From positions 124,001 through 188,000 of the forward strand of contig NZ_CP063832.1 in NCBI RefSeq assembly GCF_023277925.1: 64,000 nucleotides of DNA, written 5' to 3'. Under the pieces are notes generated by a model. That model worked only from the letters and a program-made list of their open reading frames with translations, had not been told where the DNA came from and made no database searches. Every line of letters begins with the position of its first letter. The stretch's first letter is position 1. The DNA comes from Pseudomonas entomophila. GTDB taxonomy: Bacteria; Pseudomonadota; Gammaproteobacteria; Pseudomonadales; Pseudomonadaceae. Positions 1 to 7,918 of this stretch are shown here, in pieces. Both the position numbers and the translations under genes were made by a program.

Positions 1-1265
1 TAGCGCGACCAGGAAAAGCGCGTGAGCAGGGTGGCGGCGATGGCGATGCCGACGCTGCCGCCGAGCTGGCGCATCAGGTTGAGCACGCCGGAGCCGACCG
101 AGATCAGCCCTTGCGGCAATTGGCGCATGGCCAGGTTGGTCAGCGGCACGAAGATCATGCCCAGGCCGAAGCCACGGATGACCAGTGGCCAGAACAGCGT
201 GTCCGGGTTGCTTTGCAGGGTGAACTGGGTGTGCAGGTACATGGCGTAGCCGTAGATCAGGATGCCCAGGCAGATGAACACCCGCTCGTCGATACGGTTC
301 TCCTGGGACAGCTTGCCGATCACCAGGGTGCTGACGGCGCTGGCCAGCGCGCCGGGGAAGATCACCAGACCGCTTTGGTAGGCGCTCTGCTCGAGCAGGG
401 TCTGCAACAGCAGCGGCACCATGAACAGGGTGCTGTACAGGCCGAAACCCACGCAGAACGCGCAGACCGACCCCAGCAGGAACTCGCGGTGGGCGAACAG
501 CGACAGGTTGACGATCGGGTTGGCGACTCGCCGCTCCCAGTAGCAGAACCCCGCCAGGCCGAACCCCGACAACAGCAGGCACAGCACGGTGAGGTCCGAC
601 TCCAGCCAGTCCCAGTGCTCGCCGCGCTCCAGTAGAATCTGCAGGCTGCCCACCCCAAGGGCGAGCAGGATGAACCCGAGATAGTCGATGCTCTGCGGGC
701 GCCGCTCGTGGCGTGAATCGTCCACGCACAGCCAGGCCAGCAGCAGGGCCAGCGCGCCGATCGGCAGGTTGATCAGGAAGATCCAGTGCCAGGAAAACGC
801 ATCGATCAGGTAGCCGCCCACCGATGGGCCCAACGTCGGCCCCATCATCACCCCGACACCGTACACCGCCATGCCGGCGCTGACCTTCTCCTTGGGGAAC
901 ACGTCGTAGATGATCGCCTGGGAGATCCCCAGCAGGCCGCCGCCGGCCAGGCCCTGGACCACCCGGCACAGCACCATCTGCCACAGCTCCACCGACAGCG
1001 CGCAGCCCAGCGAGGCGACCACGAACACGGCGGACGACACCAGGTAGTAGGCGCGCCGGCCGAACCAGGCCGACAGCCAGCCGCTGGCCGGCAGGATCAC
1101 CACGTTGGCGACGATGTAGCCGGTCGACACCCAGGAGATCTCGTCCACCGACGCTCCGTAGCTGCCCATCAGGCTGGGGATCGCGACGTTGACGATGGTC
1201 ACGTCGAGCAGCTCCATCATCGAGATCAGCGTGACCGTCAAGGCCACCAACCAGGGTGATTTCAT
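1..1265 (-). CDS. MFS multidrug exporter, DHA2/EmrB family (3' end outside window)
   Basis: This is the inner-membrane proton-coupled drug exporter of an EmrAB-type pump. The frame stays open from an ATG at 1265 to the left edge, about 421 codons. The N-terminus (MKSPWLVALTVTLISMMELL) and the following DVTIVNVAIPSL stretch are typical of the 14-helix DHA2 group, and many hydrophobic segments follow, including a GPTLGPSVGGYL stretch (motif C type). Its start overlaps the stop of the HlyD gene by 4 bases (ATGA), so the two are translationally coupled. As last visible gene of the operon it probably exports the pathway product or gives self-resistance. No outer-membrane factor is visible, so the pump may use one encoded elsewhere or beyond the edge. 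The transported substrate is inferred only from context. Confidence 0.9.
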   Translation of the reverse strand, partial: MKSPWLVALTVTLISMMELLDVTIVNVAIPSLMGSYGASVDEISWVSTGYIVANVVILPASGWLSAWFGRRAYYLVSSAVFVVASLGCALSVELWQMVLCRVVQGLAGGGLLGISQAIIYDVFPKEKVSAGMAVYGVGVMMGPTLGPSVGGYLIDAFSWHWIFLINLPIGALALLLAWLCVDDSRHERRPQSIDYLGFILLALGVGSLQILLERGEHWDWLESDLTVLCLLLSGFGLAGFCYWERRVANPIVNLSLFAHREFLLGSVCAFCVGFGLYSTLFMVPLLLQTLLEQSAYQSGLVIFPGALASAVSTLVIGKLSQENRIDERVFICLGILIYGYAMYLHTQFTLQSNPDTLFWPLVIRGFGLGMIFVPLTNLAMRQLPQGLISVGSGVLNLMRQLGGSVGIAIAATLLTRFSWSR

Positions 1266-2329
1266 AGGGTCTGGCCCTTGTCGTCACGGGTGTCGACCTC
1301 GACGAACACGCTCATGCCCTGGCTGATGGCGTCCTTCAGCCCGGCGGGCAATTCCTTGAACTCGATGCGCGTCTGTACCCGCTGCACCACCTTGGTGAAG
1401 TTGCCTGTGGCGTTCTCCTGGGGCAGCAACGAGAAGCGCGCGCCCGTGGCCGGCACCAGGCTGTGCACCACGCCTTCGAAGGTCTGGCCGGGGAAGGCGT
1501 CGACGCTGATCCGCGCCGGTTGGCCGACCCGCACGCGGCCGATCTGGGTCTCCTTGAAGTTGGCCACCACCCAGACGTGATCGGTGCTCACCAGGCTCAG
1601 CAGTTTCTGCCCGGCCACCACGAACTGCCCGGGCTGCACATCCTTGTGCACGATGAAGCCGGCCCGTGGCGAGGTCTGTCGGGTGTCTTGCAGGTTGATG
1701 CGCGCCAGGGCCAGCTCGGACTCGGCGGCCTTGATGCGGTATTCCTCCACCTTGAGTGCCGCCTGGTTGGCCAGGGTGCCCTCACGGGCGGCGTTGGAGT
1801 TGTCGCGCGCGCCCTGCAATTGGTGGCTCAGGGCGCTGTAGCGGGCGCGCGCGGCTTCCAGGTCCTGGGTGCTGACCACACCCTGTTGGGCCAGGCGCTG
1901 GGTGCGCCGGTAGTCGCTGTCGGCCTGTTCGACGTTTGCCACCAGCTGCCCGATCATGGCCTTGGCGGCCTGGCTGCGGGCGACGGCGCCGCGCACCTGG
2001 CTGTCCATCAGCCCGGGCATGCCGCCCTGGCCAGTGGCTACCAAGGCGCCGAGGTAGTTGGCCTCGGCCCGCTCCACACGCTGGTGGTATTCATCCTCGC
2101 GCACCTGGAACAGCAGGTCGCCTTTGCCTACCCGAGTGTTTTCGCGCACGGGTACCTGGACCACCACGCCGCTCAGCTTGGCGCGGATCGGGATGATGAT
2201 CCCTTCCACTTCGGCGTTGTCGGTGCTGACGTACTGCCGCGCATACTGCCAGCGCTGCCAGCCCAGCAGCGCCAGGCCCGCGAGCACCGCCGAGCAGACC
2301 GCCAACTTGGCATGCTTGCCTTTCAACAT
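1262..2329 (-). CDS. HlyD/EmrA-family membrane fusion protein
   Basis: Periplasmic adaptor (355 aa) that links the adjacent DHA2 permease to an outer-membrane channel. There is one N-terminal membrane helix (residues ~8-24), then a lipoyl/barrel-sandwich half motif (STDNAEVEGIIIPIRAKLSG), a long alpha-helical hairpin, and the EmrA hallmark near the C-terminus (GARFSLLPQENATGNFTKVV). The ATG at 2329 is preceded by GAGG at good spacing; the open frame continues further upstream, but that stretch has no adaptor-like sequence. The stop overlaps the permease start. A 73-base gap separates it from the diiron enzyme gene, but the strand and order fit one operon. Confidence 0.92.
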   Translation of the reverse strand: MLKGKHAKLAVCSAVLAGLALLGWQRWQYARQYVSTDNAEVEGIIIPIRAKLSGVVVQVPVRENTRVGKGDLLFQVREDEYHQRVERAEANYLGALVATGQGGMPGLMDSQVRGAVARSQAAKAMIGQLVANVEQADSDYRRTQRLAQQGVVSTQDLEAARARYSALSHQLQGARDNSNAAREGTLANQAALKVEEYRIKAAESELALARINLQDTRQTSPRAGFIVHKDVQPGQFVVAGQKLLSLVSTDHVWVVANFKETQIGRVRVGQPARISVDAFPGQTFEGVVHSLVPATGARFSLLPQENATGNFTKVVQRVQTRIEFKELPAGLKDAISQGMSVFVEVDTRDDKGQTL

Positions 2330-2402
2330 GGCATACACCCTCGTTCGTGTTGCAAGGGGACAGGGACCCTTGCCCGCCGCAGCGGTGGGCAAGGGCATGG
2401 GT

Positions 2403-3203
2403 TCACACGGCGGCGGCGACGCTCGCCTGGCGGGCCTTGTGCGTCGCGCGCTGGTCGAGCTGTTCGAGTACGCCCTGCCACAGCAGCGTGCGGGCGACCA
2501 GGGCGTCGCGCGCGCTGTGCACCAGTTCTTGCTGCTGCTCTGGCTGGTCGACGATCTCGGCGATGATCCGCTTGGCCGCCGGGCCGTGGTCGTCGCCATC
2601 CATCTCGATGTGGCGCTTGAGGTAGTAGGTCAGCATCGGCACGTTCGACTCGTCGATCGCCCATTGCTCGAGCAGGCGGCCAAACATGTCGGGGATGATG
2701 TCTTCGCGGCCGAAGAAGAAGTACGCCAGCACCTGCACGGTCGAGCCATTCAGGGCCACGTCCAGGGTCTTGCTGACGAACACCCGGGCCGGCGCTGGAA
2801 TGTCGGCGCTGTCCAGGGCATGGGCCAGGGAAGTGCCGGCCTGCAGCAGGGCCTGGAAGTGGCGGAACGGCCCGGTGTCGGCGCCGATCTCGTCCATGGC
2901 CTGCAGGTACAGCTCCAGGTGGCTGATGAAGCCGCCGCCCGGGCGCTCGTCGGTTTCCTCGCCGGTGACGATCTCGTTGATCAGGCGCGCGGCCAGGGTG
3001 TGGCGCGGTGGCAGCCAGGGCAGGTCGACGCAGGTCAGGTCGCGCTGGATGCGCTTGAGCAGGGTCATGAAGTCCCAGACGGCGAACACGTGGTTCTCCA
3101 TCAGCAGGCGGACATCCTCCACTGTGCTGATGCGGGCGAACAAGGGGTGTTCCAGCAGGGTGCGGCGTTCATGCTGGATCAGGTTATCGACTTCGAAGGA
3201 CAT
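2403..3203 (-). CDS. DUF3050 family, haem-oxygenase-like diiron enzyme
   Basis: A 266-residue all-helical protein of the DUF3050 group, which belongs to the haem-oxygenase-like diiron oxidase/oxygenase fold. Candidate metal ligands are spread as expected: E36 and H38 (ENHVFAVWDF), E77 (NEIVTGEE), H95/E97 (SHLELY), E167 (FGRED), and H198, D205 and H206 (KRHIEMDGDDHG). Characterised members of this fold use O2 to desaturate, cleave or hydroxylate amine, amino-acid or fatty-acid substrates; no specific reaction can be assigned here. The ATG at 3203 has GGAG six bases upstream. An in-frame ATG at 3215 is possible, but the GGAG would then lie inside the gene. It follows the desaturase gene with a 40-base gap. 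Confidence 0.8.
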   Translation of the reverse strand: MSFEVDNLIQHERRTLLEHPLFARISTVEDVRLLMENHVFAVWDFMTLLKRIQRDLTCVDLPWLPPRHTLAARLINEIVTGEETDERPGGGFISHLELYLQAMDEIGADTGPFRHFQALLQAGTSLAHALDSADIPAPARVFVSKTLDVALNGSTVQVLAYFFFGREDIIPDMFGRLLEQWAIDESNVPMLTYYLKRHIEMDGDDHGPAAKRIIAEIVDQPEQQQELVHSARDALVARTLLWQGVLEQLDQRATHKARQASVAAAV

Positions 3204-3243
3204 ACTCGGCTCCATGAGTGTGATTGTCGTGTGTTGGGGCATT

Positions 3244-4215
3244 TCAGTGTTCTTGTGGGGCCTGCTGCGCAACCGTCTGCCAGGTGCCGGAGTAGGGGAA
3301 GCGCGCCTGGCAATAGCGCAAGGCGCCGAAAAAGCGGGGCTCGAGCAGCGCCCGGCGGCCTTCGTACCAGCCGCTGGCCAGCAGTTGCCGGTGCAGCTGC
3401 GGCAGGCGCCAGCACGGCACCCGTGGGTACAGGTGGTGTTCCAGGTGGAAGTTCGAGCCCAGGTGCAGCAGGGTGCTCATCAGGTCGGTGCGCGAACGGG
3501 CGACCGGCTGCTCGACACCGACGTCGAAGGCATGCTCCTGGTAGGCGTTGAGCGCCGACACCAGCAAGGCGACCAGCAGGCAGGCCAGCAGGGCCGGCAA
3601 CAGCACCGGCCAGCGCATCACCAGCCACAGCCAGAACAGCGGCCACAGCACCTGGCAGGCCAGGTTGAACCTGGCCAGCAGGCGGATCTGCCCGGCCGGC
3701 AGCGGCAGCGCGCCTTCGACCTTGGCGCCGGGCAGGGCCAGGCGCAGGGTCTGCAGCAGGTAGCGCGCGGTGGCATGCAGGCGCGACACCAGCAGCCGGG
3801 TCGCGGCCAGCCGGTAGCGCCGCAACAAGCGCCAGTCCGGGTCCTTGGGGCCGCCGTTGTAGCGGTGATGCTGCCAGTGGTCGACGAAGTAGCCGGTGGC
3901 GCAGAAACCGCACAGCAGCGAGCTCAGCAGCACCGCCAGCAGGCAACTGAGCAGGCGGTTGTGGCTGAGGTTGAAGTGCAACCCCTCGTGCCCGAGGATG
4001 CCTTGCACGAACAGGCCGTAGCCGGCCGGCAGCAGCAGCGGCCAGGCCAGCAGCCACGCCCAGGGCGCCTGTTCGGCGGCCACCACGAACAAGGCCAGGG
4101 GCACGCCGAACAGCAGCAGCGCGTAGCCGATCACCAACGCCGATTCCAGCGCCGATGGCGTGAGCAGGCGGCGGTCCGGGCGCAAGGTGGGCTTGTCCAG
4201 CGGCAGGTGCTTCAT
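3244..4215 (-). CDS. Membrane fatty acid desaturase / hydroxylase
   Basis: Integral membrane non-haem diiron enzyme of 323 aa. All three histidine clusters of the family are present: HEGLH (76-80), HWQHH (113-117) and HLEHH (257-261), with the extra YQEHAF element at ~225-230. Hydrophobic stretches before the first box, between the second and third boxes, and around residues 185-222 are the expected membrane hairpins. Members insert double bonds in, or hydroxylate, acyl chains or terpenoids at the cytoplasmic face. The start is supported by GAGG upstream and lies 10 bases after the SDR stop. Substrate is unknown; in this operon it probably acts on the aliphatic part of the product. Confidence 0.9.
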   Translation of the reverse strand: MKHLPLDKPTLRPDRRLLTPSALESALVIGYALLLFGVPLALFVVAAEQAPWAWLLAWPLLLPAGYGLFVQGILGHEGLHFNLSHNRLLSCLLAVLLSSLLCGFCATGYFVDHWQHHRYNGGPKDPDWRLLRRYRLAATRLLVSRLHATARYLLQTLRLALPGAKVEGALPLPAGQIRLLARFNLACQVLWPLFWLWLVMRWPVLLPALLACLLVALLVSALNAYQEHAFDVGVEQPVARSRTDLMSTLLHLGSNFHLEHHLYPRVPCWRLPQLHRQLLASGWYEGRRALLEPRFFGALRYCQARFPYSGTWQTVAQQAPQEH

Positions 4216-4225
4216 CGGCCTGGCC

Positions 4226-5053
4226 TCAGTCGATCAGTTCGGGCTTGAGCGCCAGTTGCCCGGCCTTGCTCAAGCTGCGCAGGCGCAGGCCGATGAAGGC
4301 GTCGACCAGGCTCGGCAGCCAGCGCGCGGTGTACATCGCCACGCTACCGAGGAAGGTCAGGCCACGGTTGCGCAGGCCGTGCTTGAGGCAGGCCCGCAGC
4401 AGCCCGTTGCTGGCGTCGTCGAGATTCTCCTCCAGCGACAGCAGCACGCGGTCACCCCGCTTGAAGCTGACCAGGCGCTTGACCGACAGCCCCACCCGCT
4501 CGGCCGGGTCGTGGATGGCGGTGTCGATGAAACCGGGGAACACCGTGACCACGTCCAGTTGCCCCGGGTACTGCATGCGCAGCACGTCGGAGTAAGCGCT
4601 CATGGCGCGTTTGCTGGTGGCATAGGCGGCGACATAGGGCGCGTTGACCAGGGCGAACAGCGAGGACACGTTGACCACCTTGCCGTGGGTGCGCAGCAGC
4701 GCCGGCAGGAACCGCGCGGTCAACTGCCAGGGCGCCAGCAGGTTGACTTCAAGCGCGCGGCGCACTTCATCGTTGACCCCGGTTTCGCCACGCTCGAGGG
4801 TGAGCACGCCGGCGTTGTTCACCAGGATGTCGATGTCGCCGAAGCGCTGCTGGATTGCATCGACGGTCTCGTTCACTCGGGCCTGGTCGCACAGGTCGAG
4901 CTGGAAGTAGGCGTCGAAGTCCACGGCGGCCTGCGGTTCGAGGCGATCGATGCCGATCACCGTCGCGCCCTGGCGCTTGAGTTTGCGCGCCGTTTGCAGG
5001 CCGAGGCCGCGCGCCGCGCCGGTCATGACGACGATCTTGTTGTGCAGTTTCAC
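4226..5053 (-). CDS. Classical SDR oxidoreductase
   Basis: A 275-residue NAD(P)-dependent short-chain dehydrogenase. It shows the cofactor motif TGAARGLG (11-18), NNAG (79-82), N104, and the catalytic S130/S131-Y144-K148 set (YATSK). The C-terminal ~80 residues extend past the Rossmann core and are basic and hydrophobic, suggesting membrane or lipid contact, as in SDRs acting on long-chain substrates. It begins with GTG at 5053, preceded by AGGGAG; the GTGA overlaps the stop of the acyl-CoA dehydrogenase-like gene, so translation is coupled. A role as ketone reductase or alcohol dehydrogenase in the pathway is inferred. Confidence 0.9.
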   Translation of the reverse strand: MKLHNKIVVMTGAARGLGLQTARKLKRQGATVIGIDRLEPQAAVDFDAYFQLDLCDQARVNETVDAIQQRFGDIDILVNNAGVLTLERGETGVNDEVRRALEVNLLAPWQLTARFLPALLRTHGKVVNVSSLFALVNAPYVAAYATSKRAMSAYSDVLRMQYPGQLDVVTVFPGFIDTAIHDPAERVGLSVKRLVSFKRGDRVLLSLEENLDDASNGLLRACLKHGLRNRGLTFLGSVAMYTARWLPSLVDAFIGLRLRSLSKAGQLALKPELID

Positions 5054-6195
5054 GGGTTGGCTCCCTTGGCGATGCTGAAGGTGGCGGTGTGCAGGTAGTG
5101 GTCGAGGTTGGCCGACATGCTGAAGCGCCCCGGCGGGTGGAATTGCAGGCCGCGGGTGCTGTTCAGCCAGTTGCTGGTGTCGTTGGAGCGGATGAACGCC
5201 AGGCCGCCCAGCATCTGCTGGGCCAGGTCCGAGGCCCGGGCCAGCTGTTGCTCGATGCCGTAGCGGGTCAGCAGCAGGCGCGCCAGCAGGTCGTCCGCGC
5301 CGTCGTCCAACTGCTCGACTTCATGGGCCAGGCCTTCGACGGCGCTCAGGCACAGTTGCAGCTGGCTAGCCAGCTCGACACGTTGCTGGTCGTTCCAGCG
5401 CCGCTCGCCGACCACGGTCTCGGCCATCCCTAAGCAGGCGCCCAGGTAGGTGGCGCAGATCAGCAGCTCGAACCAGACGAAGCCGATGGTCTGCACTTCG
5501 CCCAGCTGCGCCTTGAGCCCGGCCGAGAAGATCATCTTGTCGCTGACGTAGACGTCCTCCAGGCGCAACTCCAGGCTCTGCGCCCCGGCCAGCGCGCTGT
5601 TGGCCCAGAACGGGTGGCGGCTCAGGCCCGGCGCGGAAGCCGGAATCAAGGCGATCATCAGCTCTTCACCCTGGTCGGTGTCGCGGCTGAAGCTGGCGGT
5701 CAGCAAGTCCATGGAACTGGCCAGGCTGCAGGGTTGCTTGCTGCCGTTGAGGCGCACACCGTCGGCCAGGCGCACCGCATCCATGCCGGCATCGAGAATG
5801 CCGCCACCCGGCACGCCCTCGGCGAAGCCCGAGGCCACCAGCAGGCGTTGCTGGGCAATGGCCGACAACAGCAAGCCTTCGGCGCCCGCGCCCTTGGCCG
5901 CCACGGCGACCAGGCTGGCGACGGAGAACTGGTGCATGGTGCTGGCGATCGCCAGCGAGGGCGACAGGGCGCCGATGGCCACCTGCACCCGTACCGCCTC
6001 GAGCGCCGTGGCACCCAGGCCGCCAGCCGCCTTGGGCACCAGCAGGCCCACCGGGCCGGTGCGCTTGAACCAATCCACGACCGGGCTGCCGTGGGCTTCG
6101 CGCTGGTCGAAGGGCAGCTCCGCCAGCAAGCGGGCGAAGCCGGGGGCGAAGTGTTCCAGGGTCTGCCTGGATCGCTGTAGCAATGACAAGGGCAT
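5050..6195 (-). CDS. Acyl-CoA dehydrogenase-fold flavoprotein
   Basis: A 381-aa protein with the three-part acyl-CoA dehydrogenase layout: helical N-domain (PKAAGGLGATALEAV), a beta middle domain (VRLNGSKQPCSLAS; DVYVSDKMIF) and a helical C-domain (QQMLGGLAFIRSN). The C-terminus reads STRGLQFHPPGRFSM and lacks the RYEGT-like segment that carries the catalytic glutamate in typical medium- and short-chain enzymes. It may therefore be a desaturase with a relocated base, or a flavin-dependent monooxygenase of the same fold. The ATG at 6195 has AAGGA eight bases upstream; sequence before it does not resemble the family. It lies 4 bases after the SRPBCC gene. Confidence 0.85.
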   Translation of the reverse strand: MPLSLLQRSRQTLEHFAPGFARLLAELPFDQREAHGSPVVDWFKRTGPVGLLVPKAAGGLGATALEAVRVQVAIGALSPSLAIASTMHQFSVASLVAVAAKGAGAEGLLLSAIAQQRLLVASGFAEGVPGGGILDAGMDAVRLADGVRLNGSKQPCSLASSMDLLTASFSRDTDQGEELMIALIPASAPGLSRHPFWANSALAGAQSLELRLEDVYVSDKMIFSAGLKAQLGEVQTIGFVWFELLICATYLGACLGMAETVVGERRWNDQQRVELASQLQLCLSAVEGLAHEVEQLDDGADDLLARLLLTRYGIEQQLARASDLAQQMLGGLAFIRSNDTSNWLNSTRGLQFHPPGRFSMSANLDHYLHTATFSIAKGANP

Positions 6196-6199
6196 TACA

Positions 6200-6643
6200 T
6201 CAATCCTTGATATGACTGTTCGGGAACAGGCCATTGATGATGGCGCTGATGTTGTCGCGGATCGCCTGGCGGGCCACGGGGTCGAGCATGTCGGCGAGCA
6301 TCGGCATGCCCAGGTCGAAGCAGGAGTGGAAGGCGATGCTGGCGCCCTCGGGCGCTTCGCTGACCTGCCAGTACCCCGAGAAGTGGTCGATGTCGCCGGC
6401 GGTCTGGCGGAAGTGGATGTGCAGGTTGGCGGGGTCGAAGACATCGCGCTCCTGCCACTTGAGAATGCCGCTGTGGAAGTTCACCTCCCAGTTGCTGAGC
6501 ACCTGGTTGTCGTCGATCGATTCGATCTCGATGTTGCGCACCGACTCGCACAGTTGTGGGTACAGGCTGAAGTTGCTGATGGCGGCATACACCTGCTCGG
6601 CGCTCTGGCTGGGAACGTAGGCGTTGAGGCTGACTTCTTTCAT
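6200..6643 (-). CDS. SRPBCC (START/Bet v1-like) protein, aromatase/cyclase-like
   Basis: A 147-residue single-domain protein with the helix-grip pattern of polyketide cyclase/COQ10-type SRPBCC proteins: early helix with SAEQVYAAISNFSLYPQLC, a set of beta strands (NWEVNFHSGILKWQERD), and a long C-terminal helix (ARQAIRDNISAIINGL). The family binds hydrophobic ligands in a deep cavity; some members catalyse cyclisation or dehydration, others carry lipids. The start is fixed by AAGGAG six bases upstream, which itself overlaps the TAA of the aminotransferase gene. In this operon it may bind the aliphatic intermediate or guide ring closure; this is inference. Confidence 0.82.
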   Translation of the reverse strand: MKEVSLNAYVPSQSAEQVYAAISNFSLYPQLCESVRNIEIESIDDNQVLSNWEVNFHSGILKWQERDVFDPANLHIHFRQTAGDIDHFSGYWQVSEAPEGASIAFHSCFDLGMPMLADMLDPVARQAIRDNISAIINGLFPNSHIKD

Positions 6644-6653
6644 GTCGCTCTCC

Positions 6654-7913
6654 TTATTGGGCGAAAGTGCGGGCGAGGGCGGTGGCGAGGCCGTCGAGCA
6701 GCCAGGCCACATCGCTGTCGCTGTACAGCGCGGGCGGGGTCAGGCGGATCACCCGGTGATCGTTGAGCGAGTGGTTGACCACGATGCGCTGGTCGATCAG
6801 GTGCATGACCATGTTGGCGGCCAGCCCGGCGTCGGCGAACTCAAGCCCCAGCAGCAGGCCGGCGCAGCGCAGGCGCACCTGGTCGGCGCGGGGCTGTTCG
6901 CGCAGCACGGCTTGCAGGCCGTTTTGCACCTGTTGGCCCAAGGCTTCGGCCCGCGCCACCAGGTTGTCGCGCTGCATGACCTCCAGCGTGGCCAGCACCG
7001 CGGCCATGGCCAGCGGGTTGGCACCGAAGGTAGTGGTGTGCATCAACGGGTTGCGGTTGAGCGGTGCCTGGATGTCGGGGGTGCAGACCATGGCGCTGAC
7101 CGGCACGCAGCCGCCGGACAGGCTCTTGCCCACCAGTAGGATGTCGGGCACCACGCCTTCGTGGTCGCAGGCCCACCAGCGCCCGGTGCGGCCCAGCCCC
7201 GACTGGATCTCGTCGGCGATCAGCACCGCGTTGTGGCGGTCGCACAGGTCGCGCACCTGGCGCAGGTAGCCGGGCGGCGGCAGGATCACGCCGGCTTCGG
7301 CCTGCACCGGCTCGAGGATCACGCAGGCCCGCTCAGGCAACCCTTCGAGGGTGTGACGCAGCGCCTCGACATCGCCAAACGGCACGAACTGGCTCTCGCC
7401 CAGGCGGTTGGCGAACGGCGAGCGATAAAGCTCCCGGCCGGTCACCGCCAGCGCGCCCAAGGTCTTGCCGTGGTAGCCGCCGACGGTCGAGATCACGTGC
7501 TTGCAGTCGTTGAGCCAGGCCAGCTTGAGCGCCGCCTCGGTGGCCTCGGTGCCGGAGCTGCAGAAATACACGTACTGCAAGTCGCCGGGGCAGACCGCGG
7601 CCAACGCGGCGGCGGCCCGGGCCTGGTAGGGGTTGAGCAGCAGCTTGCTGGCCAGCGGATGGCTGTGCAGCTGGTGGCTGACCCGCTCGAGCACGTCGGG
7701 GTGCCCGTGCCCCAGCAGGAACACGCCGTAGCCGCCGGCGTCCAGGTAACGATTGCCCTGGCTGTCGAACAGGTACACCCCGGCGCTCGAGGCCTCGATC
7801 GGCAGGTTCATCATCGAGGCCAGGCGGGCGTAGCCGGCGTTGACGTGATCACGGTACTGCTGCTGGATCAGCGCCGAGTCAAAAACATCGGGCATTGTGC
7901 TGAAGCTGTTCAT
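6654..7913 (-). CDS. Class III PLP-dependent aminotransferase
   Basis: A 419-aa fold-type I aminotransferase of the acetylornithine/omega-amino acid group. It shows the phosphate-binding SSGTEA (119-124), the PLP-contacting D234/E235 (ADEIQSGLGRTG) and the Schiff-base lysine K263 (LLVGKSLSGG), followed by TTTFGANPLA. Class III enzymes move amino groups onto aldehydes or ketones away from the alpha position. Next to a thioester-reductase-like gene (5-base gap) it would fit conversion of a fatty aldehyde into a primary amine, the chemistry assigned to the reductase/aminotransferase pairs of the tambjamine and prodigiosin pathways. The reaction here is inferred; the family call is firm. Confidence 0.93.
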   Translation of the reverse strand: MNSFSTMPDVFDSALIQQQYRDHVNAGYARLASMMNLPIEASSAGVYLFDSQGNRYLDAGGYGVFLLGHGHPDVLERVSHQLHSHPLASKLLLNPYQARAAAALAAVCPGDLQYVYFCSSGTEATEAALKLAWLNDCKHVISTVGGYHGKTLGALAVTGRELYRSPFANRLGESQFVPFGDVEALRHTLEGLPERACVILEPVQAEAGVILPPPGYLRQVRDLCDRHNAVLIADEIQSGLGRTGRWWACDHEGVVPDILLVGKSLSGGCVPVSAMVCTPDIQAPLNRNPLMHTTTFGANPLAMAAVLATLEVMQRDNLVARAEALGQQVQNGLQAVLREQPRADQVRLRCAGLLLGLEFADAGLAANMVMHLIDQRIVVNHSLNDHRVIRLTPPALYSDSDVAWLLDGLATALARTFAQ

Positions 7914-7918
7914 CGTGC

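Noticed and set aside
2058..3551. Long plus-strand open frame opposite the HlyD and DUF3050 genes
   Set aside because: High-GC antisense frame with low-complexity Arg/Gln/Ala composition; the minus-strand genes show clear family motifs and ribosome sites.
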